Shown here: piece by piece, positions 62,502 through 64,000 of the stretch
Layout of the letters: each line of letters starts with the position of its first letter
How positions within the stretch are numbered: the first letter of the stretch is position 1
From: Saonia flava
GTDB taxonomy: Bacteria; Bacteroidota; Bacteroidia; Flavobacteriales; Flavobacteriaceae
Assembly (NCBI RefSeq): GCF_011927795.1
Contig: NZ_JAATJJ010000001.1
Coordinates: 1,353,397 to 1,417,396 of the forward strand
Direction: 5' to 3'
Length of the DNA: 64,000 nucleotides
Made by a program: the position numbers and the translations under genes
The notes under the pieces: generated by a model
Told to the model about the DNA's origin: nothing
The model's input: the letters and a program-made list of their open reading frames with translations, nothing else
Database searches by the model: none

Positions 62502-63467
62502 TTATTTTGTGGGTTTATAATTTGATTCTTTAAATATTTCCTCCTCAGGTAAATTTAGTAACTGTTCAAGGGTCACATCATTATCATCCATGAATGCCCT
62601 AACTATTTGCCAACCCATATATCGACCTATTCTTCCTGGGGATTCATTGTCAATTATTTCCAATTGAAACTTGGAAAATGGTGCCGGATCCAAAAATCGA
62701 GGCCCCAGTTTACTGTCCGTACTGTATAGCAACTCTCGCTCTATAAAATATCTCCATGTTTGTTCTTCATTTGCTTTGGCCCAATCCAATTGCTCTTCCG
62801 TATAACCTATTTTCTGGGCATCCGTCTTAAAAGGAATCAATTTATCCTTTAAATAAAGTTCTTTTCCATAAAATATCATTTGAGATAAAAAAGAGCGGTC
62901 TTTTGATGGCTTCACCACTATTTTGGCAAAAGCACTCGCTACATCGCTTATGATATATTCTTTGTCCAATCCTTGAGCTATATACCGTTGAATACCAGTA
63001 TAGAATTTATGTGAACCTCCCAAATAATTATCCAAACCTATCAATAACAAGGAATCTGCCAACACTACCCTATTTTGATATTGCACGTCAGAAATTACAG
63101 TAACAACTTTTGGGGTTTCAAAATGAGGAAAATAATATTTAATATGTTTAAACAATAATTCCAAATCAGCAGATTCCTGCTCAAAATCACCAAAAGTAGT
63201 ATTGACTTCACTTAACAATTCTATTTGCAAGGTGTCCGTCATTTTAGATATCCATACACTATCAGGGTATTGTTTGGGAAATAGATATAGGTATTTATTC
63301 TTTAAATCTGCTAACTGTTCGGGGGTAGTTTCTGCAAACTCTCGGTCAAAACGACTTATTTGTAGATTTAAGGATATGTTTTCTATCTCTTTAGCTATCT
63401 TATCATTATCATTACAGCTTGTTAAAAACAAAAAAAGCAAGAAAACTATAAAAAAAGGCTTATACAT
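62502..63467 (-). CDS. gldB: Gliding motility lipoprotein GldB
   Basis: 321 residues from ATG 63467. Lipoprotein signal MYKPFFIVFLLFLFLTSC gives lipidated Cys18. The GldB domain follows: NLQISRFDREFAETTPEQLADLKNKY, VISDVQYQNRVVLADSLLLIGLDNYLG, YFIERELLYSTDSKLGPRFL and SPGRIGRYMGWQIVRAFMDDND. GldB is required for gliding and type IX secretion in F. johnsoniae. An upstream in-frame ATG (63542) overlaps or precedes the -7 promoter element at 63524-63531 and is rejected. First gene of a gldB-gldC-unknown operon, divergent from nadE. Confidence 0.95.
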   Translation of the reverse strand: MYKPFFIVFLLFLFLTSCNDNDKIAKEIENISLNLQISRFDREFAETTPEQLADLKNKYLYLFPKQYPDSVWISKMTDTLQIELLSEVNTTFGDFEQESADLELLFKHIKYYFPHFETPKVVTVISDVQYQNRVVLADSLLLIGLDNYLGGSHKFYTGIQRYIAQGLDKEYIISDVASAFAKIVVKPSKDRSFLSQMIFYGKELYLKDKLIPFKTDAQKIGYTEEQLDWAKANEEQTWRYFIERELLYSTDSKLGPRFLDPAPFSKFQLEIIDNESPGRIGRYMGWQIVRAFMDDNDVTLEQLLNLPEEEIFKESNYKPTK

Positions 63468-63523
63468 AATAAGTAATTGGAAATCAATTTTATTTTTAAG
63501 CGTATACACTTTATTTTTACAGG

Positions 63524-63531
63524 CAAAGTTA
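63524..63531 (-). promoter_or_regulatory. -7 element of the gldB operon (minus strand TAACTTTG)
   Basis: Minus-strand TAACTTTG fits TAnnTTTG, 57 bp before ATG 63467, in the short gap to divergent nadE. Confidence 0.5.
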
Positions 63532-63559
63532 ATTGATTTCATTCTAATAAAGTACCACT

Positions 63560-64000
63560 ATGCACACAGAAAAAGTTACGGACTATATAGTGAATTGGTT
63601 AAAGGATTATGCAACCAATGCAAATATTAAAGGTTTTGTAATTGGAGTTTCTGGCGGAATTGATTCCGCTGTGACCTCAACATTATGTGCCAAAACTGGT
63701 TTAGACCTTTTGGTTTTAGAAATGCCCATTCACCAAGCTGAGAGTCAGGTATCAAGAGCTTCGCGACATATCGATTGGTTAATGGATAATTTTAAGAATG
63801 TGAACAGACAAATGGTAAATCTTACGCCAGTTTTTGACAGTTTAGTAGCAACTTTACCGAAAGTTGATAATGAGGAAGAGCGTTTTATGTCACTTGCAAA
63901 TACGCGGGCAAGATTGCGGATGACGAGTCTCTACTATTTTGCCGCTCTTAAAGGATATCTTGTGGCCGGCACAGGAAATAAAGTAGAGGATTTTGGAGTT
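63560..64000 (+). CDS. nadE: NH3-dependent NAD+ synthetase (3' end outside window)
   Basis: 147 codons are visible from ATG 63560 to the window edge with no stop. Adenylates and amidates nicotinic acid adenine dinucleotide to NAD+. The ATP pyrophosphatase P-loop is FVIGVSGGIDSAVTSTL; ANTRARLRMTSLYYFAA and LVAGTGNKVEDFGV follow at the positions expected for NadE. No glutaminase domain precedes it, so it is the ammonia-dependent short form. Its position divergent from gldB-gldC is the same as in other flavobacteria. Confidence 0.95.
   Translation, partial: MHTEKVTDYIVNWLKDYATNANIKGFVIGVSGGIDSAVTSTLCAKTGLDLLVLEMPIHQAESQVSRASRHIDWLMDNFKNVNRQMVNLTPVFDSLVATLPKVDNEEERFMSLANTRARLRMTSLYYFAALKGYLVAGTGNKVEDFGV

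Noticed and set aside
63468-63542. Longer GldB start
   Set aside because: It precedes the lipoprotein signal and runs through the likely promoter at 63524-63531.

Overview
The window comes from a member of the Flavobacteriaceae (Bacteroidota). The evidence is a set of lineage markers: gliding/type IX secretion genes (gldB, gldC, porT, the DUF5103 plug protein, a CHU_C-type C-terminal sorting domain), a short primary sigma factor lacking region 1.1, a Na+-NQR operon, TamL, an AccD without its zinc finger, no obvious Shine-Dalgarno sequences, and many TAnnTTTG (-7) promoter elements. The DNA is AT-rich except for a GC-richer tandem repeat at the left edge. Nearly all of it is chromosomal core; I see no insertion sequence, prophage, CRISPR array or defence island.

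Layout. 1-2.1 kb: the end of a repeat-rich surface protein and a type IX secreted protein. 2.2-4.6 kb: envelope peptidases, a DUF6747 mini-protein and an ankyrin protein. 4.8-8.0 kb: gpmI, map, a methyltransferase. 8.0-15.6 kb (minus): apbE, a 118-aa conserved protein, then nqrFEDCBA (transcribed A to F). 15.7-21.5 kb: T9SS plug, DUF3667, apaG, pruA, a small secreted protein behind a repeat-bearing promoter, DinB. 21.7-24.9 kb: a 42-codon small ORF, rsmG, fatty acid desaturase, aminotransferase. 25-27.8 kb (minus): trkA-trkH potassium uptake. 28-34.9 kb: ubiE, porT, a TrmH-type methylase, tamL, fbaA, accD. 35.8-39.5 kb: rpsO, pnp with a hairpin-rich leader, rpoD. 40.4-43.5 kb: rpe-ypdA-aldehyde dehydrogenase. 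44-60.1 kb (minus): tRNA-Arg, a yqeY-type gene and a complete division/cell-wall (dcw) cluster read mraZ-rsmH-ftsL-ftsI-murE-mraY-murD-ftsW-murG-murC-ftsQ-ftsA-ftsZ. 60.3-64 kb: hydrolase, engB, the gldB-gldC-unknown operon and the start of nadE.

How they work together. The dcw operon makes peptidoglycan precursors (murE has the DNPR motif for meso-diaminopimelate) and the divisome, apparently under an MraZ operator array at 60124-60202. Na+-NQR is matured by ApbE, which attaches FMN to NqrB and NqrC. PorT, the plug protein, GldB and GldC serve the type IX secretion/gliding machinery that exports proteins such as the one at 902-2059.

The most interesting signals that ordinary annotation does not explain are the phased MraZ boxes, the TGTCGG repeat array before a small secreted protein, a tyrosine- and lysine-rich 42-codon ORF with its own promoter, a palindrome at the desaturase transcription start, three promoters placed so close to ATG that the mRNAs may be leaderless, and an uncharacterised CxxC protein in the gldBC operon. 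Functions are assigned from recognised motifs and family resemblance; no database search was run.
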